Origin: Runella sp. MFBS21 | GTDB lineage: Bacteria; Bacteroidota; Bacteroidia; Cytophagales; Spirosomataceae | Assembly (NCBI RefSeq): GCF_029433105.1 | Contig: NZ_JARNTW010000003.1 | Coordinates: 434,001 to 498,000, forward strand | Length of the DNA: 64,000 bases | Direction: 5' to 3' | Shown here: positions 31,866 through 40,862 of the stretch, one piece after another | Layout of the letters: every line of letters begins with the position of its first letter | Position numbering within the stretch: the first letter of the stretch is position 1 | Notes under the pieces: model-generated | Databases searched by the model: none | Told to the model about the DNA's origin: nothing | The model's input: the letters and a program-made list of their open reading frames with translations, nothing else | Made by a program: the position numbers and the translations under genes

Positions 31866-32888
31866 TTGAAAAAATCAGGCAAAATAAAAGCACCTCCCGT
31901 CAAATTTCAAACCAAAAGCGCAGCTGCTATTGCCAAACGAACCGAAGAAATAAATGCTAATTCTTTGAAAGGCTTGGTGATTCGTTCAACAGGTTCTTGG
32001 TACGACGTTCGTGATGAGGAAGCAAATATTTGGCGCTGTAGGCTACGGGGAAAATTCAAATTTCAGGACTTAAAAGTGACCAACCCCGTGGCCGTAGGGG
32101 ATCGTGTATTTTGGGAAATTGAAGATGAATCTTTACAAACAGGCATCATCAATGACATCGAGCCACGAGCCAATTACATTGCTCGTCAATCCGTCCAAAA
32201 ATCAGCACATTCGCATTTATTAGCTGCCAATGTTGATCAAGCTATTATTGTAGCTACCCTTACCTTCCCACGCACATCGTTAGGATTTATTGATCGTTTG
32301 TTGGTAGTGGCAGAATCGTTTCGAATTCCAAGTACCGTCATTTTTAATAAACAAGACCTGTTTGACGATGAAACGAAAGAATACCAACATCAGCTGATTG
32401 AGCTATATCAAGGGCTAGGTTATACGTGTTTCACTACATCAAGTGTGACAGGCGAAGGAGTAGAGCGTTTTCGAGAATTACTTTCTGGAAAAATTTCTGT
32501 ATTGTCGGGGCATTCTGGAGTAGGAAAATCAACGCTAGTGAATGCAATTGCTCCTCATTTAAATTTACGCACCAACGAAGTGTCCACTTTTGCTAACAAG
32601 GGGGTTCATACCACCACTTTTGCTGAGATGTTTGAATTGGCTCCTTCTACGTTTATCATTGACTCCCCTGGTATCAAAGAGCTAGGACTGTCCAATATAG
32701 ATCCAGAAGAGGTTAGCCATTATTTCCCCGAAATGCGCGATTTATTGAACGAATGTCGTTTCAATAACTGTCTTCACATTGATGAGCCAAAGTGTGCTGT
32801 CAAAGAGGCAGTAGAAGCTGGTAGTATTGCGCTAAGTCGCTATGAAAGCTACTTAAGCATGGTGGCTGGACAAGACAATCGTCGATAA
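31866..32888 (+). CDS. rsgA: Ribosome small-subunit maturation GTPase RsgA
   Basis: 340 residues from a TTG start. After a lysine-rich tail comes an OB-fold (about 35-110), then a circularly permuted GTPase domain: NKQD (161-164, G4) precedes the P-loop GHSGVGKST (215-223, G1) and DSPG (266-269, G3). The C-terminal zinc motif has Cys297, Cys302, His304 and Cys310. It binds the 30S subunit late in assembly and hydrolyses GTP when maturation is complete. Typical RsgA proteins begin near residue 34 (LKGLVIRSTG), so the basic 33-residue extension is unusual and a shorter start without ATG is possible. The gene ends in a very strong terminator. Confidence 0.93.
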   Translation: MKKSGKIKAPPVKFQTKSAAAIAKRTEEINANSLKGLVIRSTGSWYDVRDEEANIWRCRLRGKFKFQDLKVTNPVAVGDRVFWEIEDESLQTGIINDIEPRANYIARQSVQKSAHSHLLAANVDQAIIVATLTFPRTSLGFIDRLLVVAESFRIPSTVIFNKQDLFDDETKEYQHQLIELYQGLGYTCFTTSSVTGEGVERFRELLSGKISVLSGHSGVGKSTLVNAIAPHLNLRTNEVSTFANKGVHTTTFAEMFELAPSTFIIDSPGIKELGLSNIDPEEVSHYFPEMRDLLNECRFNNCLHIDEPKCAVKEAVEAGSIALSRYESYLSMVAGQDNRR

Positions 32889-32899
32889 CTGAATTGAGT

Positions 32900-32940
32900 C
32901 ATAAACAAAAAAGGCGCGTAACGCGCCTTTTTTGTTTATG
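32900..32940. terminator. Bidirectional intrinsic terminator
   Basis: A 41-base perfect palindrome about one central base, with core GGCGCGTAACGCGCC flanked by A6 and T6 runs. It stops rsgA (+) and the SusD gene (-), which converge here. Confidence 0.9.
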
Positions 32941-32954
32941 ATTTAAGAGTCCTA

Positions 32955-34652
32955 CTAGTACCCTGTATTTTGCCCAAATACTGAAACTCCCTCAGCATTT
33001 TTTGCACTACGGTCAATCTGTGTTTGTGGGATTGGACGTAGATTGTGAATCGGTTTAATGTTAGTTGCAGCTTGAGGATTGTATAACTTAACACGCTCAA
33101 CCAAAAGGCCCCAACGTTTCAAATCCAACCAGCGGGTCTGCTCTCCAGCCAACTCACGGCCCCGCTCTTCGATAATTTGTTCAAAATTCATATCTGCTTC
33201 TTTGATAAGCATCGCATCTTTTTTACCTGGCCAACCCGCGCGATAACGCACTTGGTTGAATGCAGCTACGGCTTCTGCTTTATTTCCTGACTGCAAATAA
33301 GCTTCTGCTTGCATCAATAACACGTCCGCCAAACGGAACACAAAGTAATCGCGGCTACCTGCTTCATACGTTAAGTCAGGACGTTTTGTATCGAAGAATT
33401 TTTGCAATGTTGGGAAAAGTGCCTCATTATACATACTCGGTACCAATACTTGGTATTTTTTAGCAGCGCGTTGCGCTTTTGTCCATTCTACGCCTGGAAT
33501 AAAGATAGCAGTATCGCCAGCCGCAAAGTTTAGCTTGGTTTTAGAGTCATCAAAAGAGGGATTTAGATTCGAACCTGGATTATTTGAAAGCCATGTATCT
33601 CTAAAGGTCTTTTTGTAACGTGAGTCATTAACACGGTCAGCAAAAAGCGTGTTCAACAAATAAGACGTAGGACGAAGACGCTTAAACGGACGTCCATAGA
33701 ATACATCACGCTTCATACCAGGCTGCACGTCATACTGCATTCCAAAAAATAAGTGAAGGTTATTACCACCGTTGGTCGCACCAGTGTTGTTTGTAAGGTT
33801 TGTCAACGGGTCTGATGTGTATTGCACAGCAAAGACCACTTCACTATTCACTTGATTGTTTTCATCAAAAACACTAGCAAAATCATCTAATAGCTTAAAT
33901 CCATAAGCTGTAGTCACTGTTTTACACAAGGCTGCTGCTTTGGCAAAATCGTCAGAAGCTTTAGAAGCTGAGTATGCTTTTGCTAAATAAACCTTTGCCA
34001 ACAATGTTTCGGCAGCAGGCTTAGTAGCACGTCCATAATCTGAAGATTGGGCTTTTGCTTCCAAATCAGGAATTGCCTCATTCAAATCTTTGATAATTGC
34101 CGCATACATTTCAGCATCAGTAGCTCTTTTGGTGTCCTTAGTAGGAGCAAGTGTTTCTGTTAACCTTAAATCCACCCCGCCAAATTGTTGGTGTAGGATA
34201 TAATAGTAATGCGCTCTCAAAAACTTAGCCTCTGCTACTCTCAGTTTTTTAATAGCATCCGAAACACTAGCAGCAGGAGCTCTTTCAATCACTGCATTAC
34301 AAGTATTGATACCACGGTATAATTCATCCCAAGTATTGATCAAATAATCAACCGTAGGCTGTAACTGAGTATCATAAAAGTGAAAACCCTTATAACCCCC
34401 ATCCGCACCTGTGGCATAAATATCAGTACCATACTCAGTAAGCGTAAGCCCTTGCTGAGTTCCATAGTAATACCTAAGTGAAGAATAAGCCGATTTTACA
34501 GCATCTTCAAAACCCTTAGGGGTATTCATGTAGTTGTTACCAATTCCCGAAATGACTTCTTCATCCAGTAAATCTTTACATGATTGTGTTGTCAACAACA
34601 ACGCCACAACCCCAAAGATTTTAATGGGTTTTATTATATTATTCAATTTCAT
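32955..34652 (-). CDS. SusD/RagB family nutrient-binding outer-membrane lipoprotein
   Basis: 565 residues. The lipobox TQSC puts the lipidated Cys at 25, followed by the usual KDLLDEE acidic start. The N-terminal part carries helical TPR-like repeats (AKFLRAHYYYILHQQFGGVDLRLTE, AETLLAKVYLAKAYSA) and the C-terminal part the family tail VFRLADVLLMQAEAYLQSGNKAEAVAAFNQVRYRAG with IIEERGRELAGEQTRWLDLKRWG. It forms a lid over the SusC porin encoded 40 bases upstream and captures an oligosaccharide or other ligand at the cell surface. The substrate cannot be named; no degradative enzyme lies beside it. It is the last gene before the terminator at 32900-32940. Confidence 0.95.
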   Translation of the reverse strand: MKLNNIIKPIKIFGVVALLLTTQSCKDLLDEEVISGIGNNYMNTPKGFEDAVKSAYSSLRYYYGTQQGLTLTEYGTDIYATGADGGYKGFHFYDTQLQPTVDYLINTWDELYRGINTCNAVIERAPAASVSDAIKKLRVAEAKFLRAHYYYILHQQFGGVDLRLTETLAPTKDTKRATDAEMYAAIIKDLNEAIPDLEAKAQSSDYGRATKPAAETLLAKVYLAKAYSASKASDDFAKAAALCKTVTTAYGFKLLDDFASVFDENNQVNSEVVFAVQYTSDPLTNLTNNTGATNGGNNLHLFFGMQYDVQPGMKRDVFYGRPFKRLRPTSYLLNTLFADRVNDSRYKKTFRDTWLSNNPGSNLNPSFDDSKTKLNFAAGDTAIFIPGVEWTKAQRAAKKYQVLVPSMYNEALFPTLQKFFDTKRPDLTYEAGSRDYFVFRLADVLLMQAEAYLQSGNKAEAVAAFNQVRYRAGWPGKKDAMLIKEADMNFEQIIEERGRELAGEQTRWLDLKRWGLLVERVKLYNPQAATNIKPIHNLRPIPQTQIDRSAKNAEGVSVFGQNTGY

Positions 34653-34692
34653 TGTCGTAAATGTTTTAAAAGTCTTTGTTTAAAAATCTAAA

Positions 34693-37600
34693 TTAGAACC
34701 GAACGTTCAAACCCACCGTTGTAATAGATGTGGCAGGAACAACGTTTGAGCTAACCGATGTTGTACCATTACCCGACGAAGTAATTGTTGCTTCAGGGTC
34801 AATTCCATTGTACTTGCTACGGTATTCAGACCAGATTTTTGGTTGTTGAATACTCACGTACAGACGTAGCGACTCTAACTTCAATTTGTTAGCAACACTT
34901 TGTGGAACCGTGTAACCAAAGTTAACATTTCTTAATTTGACGAATGTCCCATCAAAATAAATCAAGGTAGTATTGTATTGAGGGAATTCTTGGGTACTGA
35001 ATGGACGAGGGAACTCATTCGTTGGATTGTTTGGTGTCCAATAATCCACTTTGATTTGTTGGTAACGACCAGCCAATTGGTTTCTATCTTGGTGGAAACC
35101 ACTTACAATCATGTTACCAAAACGGCCAAATAAGAAGGCTGACAAATCAAATCCTTTGTAAGAAAAGCGTGTTGTAAATCCTGCACTAAAGTTAGGAATA
35201 TCCGAGCCAAGTAATACCCTATCCAAGGCGTTGATGATACCGTCTCCATTCGTATCCTGTACTTTTATTTGGCCTACACCTGCGCCAAGTGGGTTCGCTT
35301 TATCGCCTGGATAGAACTTCGCTGCTTCTTCTTTCTCGCTCAGCTGCCAAATTCCTATTTTTTTATAATCAAAATAGGAATTTAGAGGTTGGCCGATAAA
35401 CCAACGGTTTCCTAAGTCATCCACTTTTCCGTTGTAAAGTGAGATAATCTCTTCTTTATTTTTGGTAAACGTGAAGTCTGTTGTCCATTTAAAACCACTT
35501 GCCGTATTCACATTGACAGTAGTAAACCCTAACTCAATCCCTTTGTTACGCGTTTGACCAACGTTACGAGTTACCGCACCAAAACCAATTGAACCTGGCA
35601 ACTGATCAGACAAGAGTAAGTCGGTTGTATTTGTTTCGTACAACTCCAATGAACCTTGGATACGACCTCTCAAGAAACTAAAGTCAACCCCAATGTTAGC
35701 TGTAGCAGAAGTTTCCCATTTCAAGTCAGGGTTTCCTATGGTATTTGGACGGTATCCAAAGGCCGCAGTTGTTCCCCAAGCATAAGCGGTTCTTGTCAAC
35801 AACCCTTGTGTTTGGTAAGGTGCCACCCCTTGATTACCTACTTTACCCCATCCAGCACGTAGTTTCAACAAGTCGATCCATTTTACACCTTTCAGGAAAG
35901 GTTCATTACTGATATTCCATCCCAACGCAATACCAGGGAAGTTACCATACTTCGTATTCTCACCAAAACGGCTAGAACCATCGCGGCGAATCGTAGCTGT
36001 CAAAAGATATTTATCATTAAAATCGTAATTGATACGAGCCATGTACGAGTTAATCGTCCATTGAGTCAAGCCACTACTTACGCCCAACACTGACGCCGCG
36101 TTTCCAAGGTTATAAAACTGCTGCGTTTCAGCAGGAACCCCTTGTACATCAGCTGTGTATCTTTCAAAATTATCTCTTTGGATAGATTGAAGCACCGTTG
36201 CGCTAAAGTTATGTTTTTGAGCGAACGTTTTATTGTACGTTACGATGTTCTCCAACGTCCAGTTGAAACCAAAATCATTACGTGATGAAGCCTGTGGATC
36301 CCCTAACTTACGCGCGTTGGTAGCAGCACCAATAAAACGTCCCCAACGTGAAATCGTAAAATCGGGGCCAAAGTTCACTCGATACTTTAAGCCTTCTAGA
36401 ATTTTAAATTCCGCATAAATACTATTGAAGATCCGATACTTTTTGGTATTATCTACCTGAGCCCCTGGTACCACCTCCGCCAATGGGTTGGTCAACAAGG
36501 CATCGTTAGTAGGTGAGAAAATGATATTACCGTTGTCATCATAAGGACGCGCCAGTGGGTTTTGCTGAATCGTAAAACCATAAGGGTTCAGGTTTTCGCC
36601 ATTTCTGATACTATACATCGTATAAGATGAAAGACCCACTTTCAACCACTTATTAACACTATGGTCGATATTAGCTCTCAATGAAATACGGGTATAATCT
36701 AATCCAGCAGTAATCCCTTTATCTTGAAAATAACCTCCTGAAATGTAAAACTGAGTTCTATCATTTCCGCCTTGTACACCCAAGGAGTGGTTTTGCATAG
36801 CTCCGTTTCTTAAAAGCAAATCCTGCCAATCGGTATTTGTACCAGCGGCTAAGCCCTTCGCTACGGCAGGGTCACCGCCCAATACTGCAACTTTGGCATC
36901 GGCGGCAGCATCGGCTACTCCTGTAGGTACAGGATTTCCAGCAGCATCTTTATAACCGTTGGTAGCACGATAGGCTTCACGAACATACTCCGCAAATTCA
37001 GGTCCACTAAACAACTGAATTTTATCAAGAGGTTTTGAAACACCTCCATAAGTATCAAAAGTAACCGTCGTTTTTCCTTTTACTGCACCTCTTTTGGTTG
37101 TAACAAGCACTACCCCGTTTGCACCTCTGGCTCCATAGATAGCAGTAGCAGTAGCATCTTTCAATACTTCCATAGAAGCTACATCACTTGGGTTCAAATC
37201 TTCATACCCAGCTGACAAAGGAATTCCATCTACTACATAAAGCGGGTCGTTTCCTGCATTGAATGACCGACGACCACGAATCAAAATCTTAGGTACTGAC
37301 CCAGGTCTCGAACCCGACTGTGATACGTCAACCCCAGCTACACGTCCTTGCATAGCCTGACCGATACTGGTGATAGGCATCTCTTGGAGTTGTTTGGCAG
37401 TTACTTGCGAAATAGCCCCTGTCATTTGGCTTTTCTTCTGTGTACCATATCCTACTACTACTACCTCATTCAGGGTTTTTTGGTCAGTTGTAAGTGTGAT
37501 ATTAAAAACACTACTTTCGCCAACTACTATTTCTTTTTTTTCAAAACCAACCGCTGAAAATACTAAAACAGCTTTATTGTCTTTTACTGTTAGTTTAAAA

Positions 37601-37839
37601 CTCCCTTCTCCATCGGTGTTGGTACCAGTAGTAGTACCTTTGACTACCACACTCACGCCTGGTAAAGGCGAACTGTCTTCTGAAGAAATAACTTTTCCAC
37701 TAACAGTCTTGTCGACACTCACGGTAGTAGTAGACCTACCACCACTTCCATTGGTGGGCGGCGTATACGCCATTACTGATGATGCACTCAGCACCACAGT
37801 TGCAGCCCACACACTACACAAAGTAGAGATTTTCTGCAT
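34693..37839 (-). CDS. SusC/RagA family TonB-linked outer-membrane transporter (no STN domain)
   Basis: 1048 residues. The signal peptide spans about 1-24, then a carboxypeptidase-regulatory-like domain (about 45-120, VSGKVISSEDSSPLPGVSVVVKGTTTGTNTDGEG) and the SusC signature NEVVVVGYGTQKK at 124-136 opening the plug domain (MQGRVAGVDV, ILIRGRRSFNAGNDPLYVVDGIPL, EVLKDATATAIYGARGANGVVLVTTKRG). The rest is a 22-strand barrel ending in Phe. It imports the ligand caught by the SusD partner, powered by TonB. Unlike the second SusC at 60295 it lacks the N-terminal STN signalling domain, so its control is probably through the palindromes upstream rather than an ECF sigma relay. Confidence 0.96.
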   Translation of the reverse strand: MQKISTLCSVWAATVVLSASSVMAYTPPTNGSGGRSTTTVSVDKTVSGKVISSEDSSPLPGVSVVVKGTTTGTNTDGEGSFKLTVKDNKAVLVFSAVGFEKKEIVVGESSVFNITLTTDQKTLNEVVVVGYGTQKKSQMTGAISQVTAKQLQEMPITSIGQAMQGRVAGVDVSQSGSRPGSVPKILIRGRRSFNAGNDPLYVVDGIPLSAGYEDLNPSDVASMEVLKDATATAIYGARGANGVVLVTTKRGAVKGKTTVTFDTYGGVSKPLDKIQLFSGPEFAEYVREAYRATNGYKDAAGNPVPTGVADAAADAKVAVLGGDPAVAKGLAAGTNTDWQDLLLRNGAMQNHSLGVQGGNDRTQFYISGGYFQDKGITAGLDYTRISLRANIDHSVNKWLKVGLSSYTMYSIRNGENLNPYGFTIQQNPLARPYDDNGNIIFSPTNDALLTNPLAEVVPGAQVDNTKKYRIFNSIYAEFKILEGLKYRVNFGPDFTISRWGRFIGAATNARKLGDPQASSRNDFGFNWTLENIVTYNKTFAQKHNFSATVLQSIQRDNFERYTADVQGVPAETQQFYNLGNAASVLGVSSGLTQWTINSYMARINYDFNDKYLLTATIRRDGSSRFGENTKYGNFPGIALGWNISNEPFLKGVKWIDLLKLRAGWGKVGNQGVAPYQTQGLLTRTAYAWGTTAAFGYRPNTIGNPDLKWETSATANIGVDFSFLRGRIQGSLELYETNTTDLLLSDQLPGSIGFGAVTRNVGQTRNKGIELGFTTVNVNTASGFKWTTDFTFTKNKEEIISLYNGKVDDLGNRWFIGQPLNSYFDYKKIGIWQLSEKEEAAKFYPGDKANPLGAGVGQIKVQDTNGDGIINALDRVLLGSDIPNFSAGFTTRFSYKGFDLSAFLFGRFGNMIVSGFHQDRNQLAGRYQQIKVDYWTPNNPTNEFPRPFSTQEFPQYNTTLIYFDGTFVKLRNVNFGYTVPQSVANKLKLESLRLYVSIQQPKIWSEYRSKYNGIDPEATITSSGNGTTSVSSNVVPATSITTVGLNVRF

Positions 37840-37955
37840 GATGTTAAGAAAATTTAGATAAATTAAGTGAAGTTAAAATGTAATTATTTCGGGTTTAAGT
37901 ACTACAAATCACAGGTTAATATTTGTTCGAGTTTAGGGTTAATTAGTAAATTTCA

Positions 37956-37985
37956 CAAAGGTTAGTTAAAATTATTTTATGCAAT
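37956..37985 (-). promoter_or_regulatory. Possible promoter of the first susC-susD operon
   Basis: On the minus strand ATTG (37985-37982), 18 bases, AACCTTTG (37963-37956): one mismatch in each box against TTTG and TAnnTTTG. It would start transcription near 37949, giving a leader of about 110 bases. Confidence 0.38.
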
Positions 37986-37990
37986 CGTTG

Positions 37991-38006
37991 TCGGGAACGT
38001 TCCCGA
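37991..38006. promoter_or_regulatory. LacI-operator-like palindrome upstream of susC
   Basis: TCGGGAACGTTCCCGA, a perfect 16-base palindrome with the central AACGTT typical of LacI/GalR-family operators. It sits 5 bases upstream of the possible -33 box, centred about 50 bases before the predicted start. No LacI-family gene is in the window. The rest of the 322-base gap 37840-38161 is A+T-rich. Confidence 0.6.
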
Positions 38007-38012
38007 AGTAGA

Positions 38013-38031
38013 AATTTTAAGACTTAAAATT
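38013..38031. promoter_or_regulatory. Second palindrome upstream of susC
   Basis: AATTTTAAGACTTAAAATT, a 19-base perfect palindrome about one central base, 6 bases beyond the LacI-like site. It may be a regulator site or a hairpin ending the leftward truncated anti-sigma-like gene, though no T-run follows. Confidence 0.4.
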
Positions 38032-38161
38032 GACTATTTTGAAGATTTAATTCTGTCGAGTACTATACAAAGATTGATATTTTCTTGTATCTTTTAGTAT
38101 TTTTCTAACAAGAATTAAATACTATTATGCTAAAATTTATCTTTGAGGTTCCTAAAAAGTG

Positions 38162-38545
38162 TTATTTTAAGTAAATTTTCCAAAGCACGAGCCCTACTAG
38201 TACCACTCCTGCTAAAAGTGCTACGAGCCAACGAACCAAATAAAAAACCGATGCAAGGGGCTTTACTCCCTTATCTAGGGGGTCTATTTCGGGGATTTCA
38301 TTGACAGATTCCAAAACTCGCTGCCATAATGAACGCACTTCTCCATTGGACAGACCTTCGTACATATTCGATACTTGATTGACGAGGGTCCTAGCTTGGG
38401 CTATTTCATGAGATTTGTAAGGATGATTTGTAAGCCATACTTGCCAAAAATTACTCAACTCTACATCGTCGGGCTGTTGTACCCACTGGATAAACAGCGG
38501 TTCAGCGGCGAAGTCCTCAACGGTGTAATGAGCAAAGTTTTTCAT
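38162..38545 (-). CDS. FecR-like anti-sigma N-terminal domain with one membrane helix (C-terminal part absent)
   Basis: 127 residues from the chosen ATG (an upstream ATG at 38605 would add 20 poorly conserved residues and overlap the recR leader). The first 60 residues resemble the cytoplasmic sigma-binding start of Bacteroidota FecR proteins: FAAEPLFIQWVQQPDDVELSNFWQVWLTNHPYKSHEIAQARTLV. A spacer follows, then one hydrophobic helix (about 101-123, LVRWLVALLAGVVLVGLVLWK), and the protein stops after KIYLK. The periplasmic FecR and DUF4974-type domains are missing, and the bases downstream are the susC promoter zone rather than their remains. It could be a trimmed anti-sigma factor or a decayed gene. 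No ECF sigma gene adjoins it. Confidence 0.6.
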   Translation of the reverse strand: MKNFAHYTVEDFAAEPLFIQWVQQPDDVELSNFWQVWLTNHPYKSHEIAQARTLVNQVSNMYEGLSNGEVRSLWQRVLESVNEIPEIDPLDKGVKPLASVFYLVRWLVALLAGVVLVGLVLWKIYLK

Positions 38546-38690
38546 CTGATACTTTGGCGAGTCTCTATAGAGTTTATGTGATGAAGAAGAGACCAACCGG
38601 CACATTCTACTGACATAAAGGCAATTTTTTTATCCGGTACTATCCTGTAATTGGAGTCAGTAGAAAGCTAAAATTGATACTATCAGCCAA

Positions 38691-39296
38691 TTAATCATAA
38701 TTAATACGGCTTACGATGCTTCGACCGAGTGTTATTTCATCCGTATATTCGAGGTCTCCTCCAATCGGAATCCCCCGGGCGATAGTCGAAATTTTTAGAG
38801 AAAGAGGTTTTAGTTTTTTTTGTAGATAAAAAGAAGTAGTATCGCCCTCCATCGTTGGGCTTAATGCCAAAATAACCTCTCGTACTTCGGAGGTTTGACT
38901 AAGTCGTTCTAAAAGAGATTCTATTTTCAAGTCACTAGGTCCAATTCCCTCAAGAGGAGAGATAATTCCCCCTAAAACATGATAAAGACCGTTGTATTGT
39001 CCTGTATTTTCGATAGCCAGTACATCTCGACTATCTTGCACTACACATATGACAGATTGGTCTCTTTTGGGGCTAAGACAAATACTACAAAGCTCTCCGT
39101 CAGAAATATTATGGCACTTTTTACAATAGTGCGTCTGAGTCCGAACCGCCACTAAAGCATCTGCAAGCGCATGGGTTTCTTTTTCAGTACGTTTTAATAA
39201 ATGTAAAACAATTCGTAAAGCGCTTTTCTTACCAATTCCAGGCAATTTAGAGACCTCACCAACAGCTTCTTCAATAAGTTTAGAAGGAAAATTCAT
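38691..39296 (-). CDS. recR: Recombination mediator RecR
   Basis: 201 residues, normal length. A helix-hairpin-helix start (KLPGIGKKSALRIVLHLL) is followed by a zinc finger with Cys58, Cys61, Cys70 and Cys73 and then a Toprim domain (SVICVVQDSRDVLAIENTG, VILALSPTMEGDTTSFYL). With RecO and RecF it helps load RecA onto gapped DNA. It ends about 85 bases before the FecR-like gene on the same strand, so read-through is possible. The ATG at 39294-39296 gives the standard N-terminus MNFPSKLIEEAV. Confidence 0.96.
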   Translation of the reverse strand: MNFPSKLIEEAVGEVSKLPGIGKKSALRIVLHLLKRTEKETHALADALVAVRTQTHYCKKCHNISDGELCSICLSPKRDQSVICVVQDSRDVLAIENTGQYNGLYHVLGGIISPLEGIGPSDLKIESLLERLSQTSEVREVILALSPTMEGDTTSFYLQKKLKPLSLKISTIARGIPIGGDLEYTDEITLGRSIVSRINYD

Positions 39297-39485
39297 AGAT
39301 AACTCAGACGACTACACAAAATTCTCTCGCAAAAATACAAATTGCTACGCGAAAAGCACTCGTAATCTTGGAGTTTTCTTTATTCACAATACAGTTTTAA
39401 ATAGATATAAATTATGGAATTTATAACAAAATCGAATAAAAATTTCCGAGACCTATAACTAATTTCATTCACTTTATTAAGAGAC

Positions 39486-40325
39486 CTAACCTACTGTTTT
39501 GTTTTTTTTATACCGTAACGGTGTCTGTCCAAAGCTCTTCTTAAATTGTGTAATAAATTTCACCGAATTGGCATAGCCTAGCCGCTGAGCTACTTCTGCT
39601 ACATTCCATTTTCCTGACTTCAACCATTGGCTAGCCTGCTGCATACGTCGCTGCTGATAGAATTGATAGAATGGCATCCCAAAATGTTCCTTAAACAGAT
39701 ATTTAAATTTGCTTTCACTCATACCCAACTCTTGACTCAACTCCGCAATTGTAGGAATTGGCTTTCCAAATTCACTCATGTAGTTTTGGACAATCCAATC
39801 CATTTTTAGTGAGTCATTTTCTAATGACGAAGTGTTTTTGAGAATCTCCCAAAAACTACCTAAATAATTAAACAATAGACTTTTGAGCAGAAGACTATTG
39901 GCAGTAGGCACATAACTTCCCGCTCTAAACAAAGAGGTATGGTGTTGAAGTGAATGAAAAAAAGAGGGAAACGGTGGAAAATCATAGGGGGAATTTCTTA
40001 AAGATTGTAAATAAAGTGCTACACCATTCTCCTCCAGCCATTTTGTAGTAAAAGATATTTTGAGTACCTGCCCGGCCCCTACCCTCTTCAAAGGTTCCAT
40101 TTCAAAAGATTTACCTCCAAAAGACAGAAATTGCGTTTTTATTTGATATTCCAAAGAGCTTTGAAATACCTTCATCGGTGCTAACGAATCCCACAATATA
40201 ACCTCATTGGTTGCCACCGAAAACGTCGTTTTAGAAGTCACACTCACAAATTCGACCTGCAACCCTGGCTCCAGGTTTAGCATAAGAGCAGTATGAAGTA
40301 ATTCATCTTTGAGTTTATTTTTCAT
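39486..40325 (-). CDS. AraC family transcriptional regulator
   Basis: 279 residues. The C-terminal 95 residues form the double helix-turn-helix DNA-binding domain: TIAELSQELGMSESKFKYLFKEHFGMPFYQFYQQRRMQQASQWL and WNVAEVAQRLGYANSVKFITQFKKSFGQTPLRYKK. The N-terminal 170 residues show no recognised ligand fold, with hydrophobic and aromatic segments suggesting a diverged cupin-like sensing region. It resembles the pheromone/siderophore-regulator type (PchR-like) found in Bacteroidota. It stands alone. It might regulate the nearby SusCD operon or the symporter; that is only positional inference. Confidence 0.9.
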   Translation of the reverse strand: MKNKLKDELLHTALMLNLEPGLQVEFVSVTSKTTFSVATNEVILWDSLAPMKVFQSSLEYQIKTQFLSFGGKSFEMEPLKRVGAGQVLKISFTTKWLEENGVALYLQSLRNSPYDFPPFPSFFHSLQHHTSLFRAGSYVPTANSLLLKSLLFNYLGSFWEILKNTSSLENDSLKMDWIVQNYMSEFGKPIPTIAELSQELGMSESKFKYLFKEHFGMPFYQFYQQRRMQQASQWLKSGKWNVAEVAQRLGYANSVKFITQFKKSFGQTPLRYKKNKTVG

Positions 40326-40469
40326 GTTAAAAAGGGCTAGAATGGTGACAAATACGAAAAAAAGGCAATCATCTTATTGATAATTGCCTACCAAGTTTAT
40401 GCCTTTTTTTTAAAAAATATACCTAAAAGACTTATTGGATAATATTATGAACTTATAAAACTATTTCTA

Positions 40470-40760
40470 TCAGGAAATAATTTCAGCCGAAATCCCCCTT
40501 CTACAAATCTCTTCTCTCATCGGGACAAGTTCTTCCCAAGAGCCATTTTTTACTCGGCACTTCCCCTTATAGTGAATAATGATAGTACATTGTTCGGCTT
40601 GTTCAGGCGTATGATTGCAGACATCCATCAAAGTTTCAATGACCCAGTCGAAAGTGTTTACATCGTCATTGAAAACTAACAAACTATACAAAGCCGCATC
40701 GACCACGCTCTCTTCAATTTCTTCTACTACGTCTATCTCGGGCATTTCAAACAGTTGCAT
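40470..40760 (-). CDS. clpS: ATP-dependent Clp protease adaptor ClpS
   Basis: 96 residues. The core LYSLLVFNDDVNTFDWVIETLMDVCNHTPEQAEQCTIIIHYKGKCRVKNGSWEEL is the ClpS fold with the conserved Asn-Asp-Asp and the histidine region that binds N-terminal residues of N-degron substrates. It hands such proteins to ClpA/ClpC. The acidic N-terminal tail (PEIDVVEEIEESVVD) is the flexible part that inhibits or engages the unfoldase. It is monocistronic by position, divergent from the symporter gene at 40863. Confidence 0.93.
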   Translation of the reverse strand: MQLFEMPEIDVVEEIEESVVDAALYSLLVFNDDVNTFDWVIETLMDVCNHTPEQAEQCTIIIHYKGKCRVKNGSWEELVPMREEICRRGISAEIIS

Positions 40761-40862
40761 TGGGTAAAGATTATATTATAGTTTATAAACACTTGTAACA
40801 AATTTACAAAAAACGTTATAGGTTTGCAAAACACAAAATGTTTTTAACCATTTTCTTAGCTT

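Noticed and set aside
37370-37861. 163-codon plus-strand frame opposite the susC N-terminus
   Set aside because: Antisense shadow of a clear signal peptide, regulatory-like and plug domain; no independent support.
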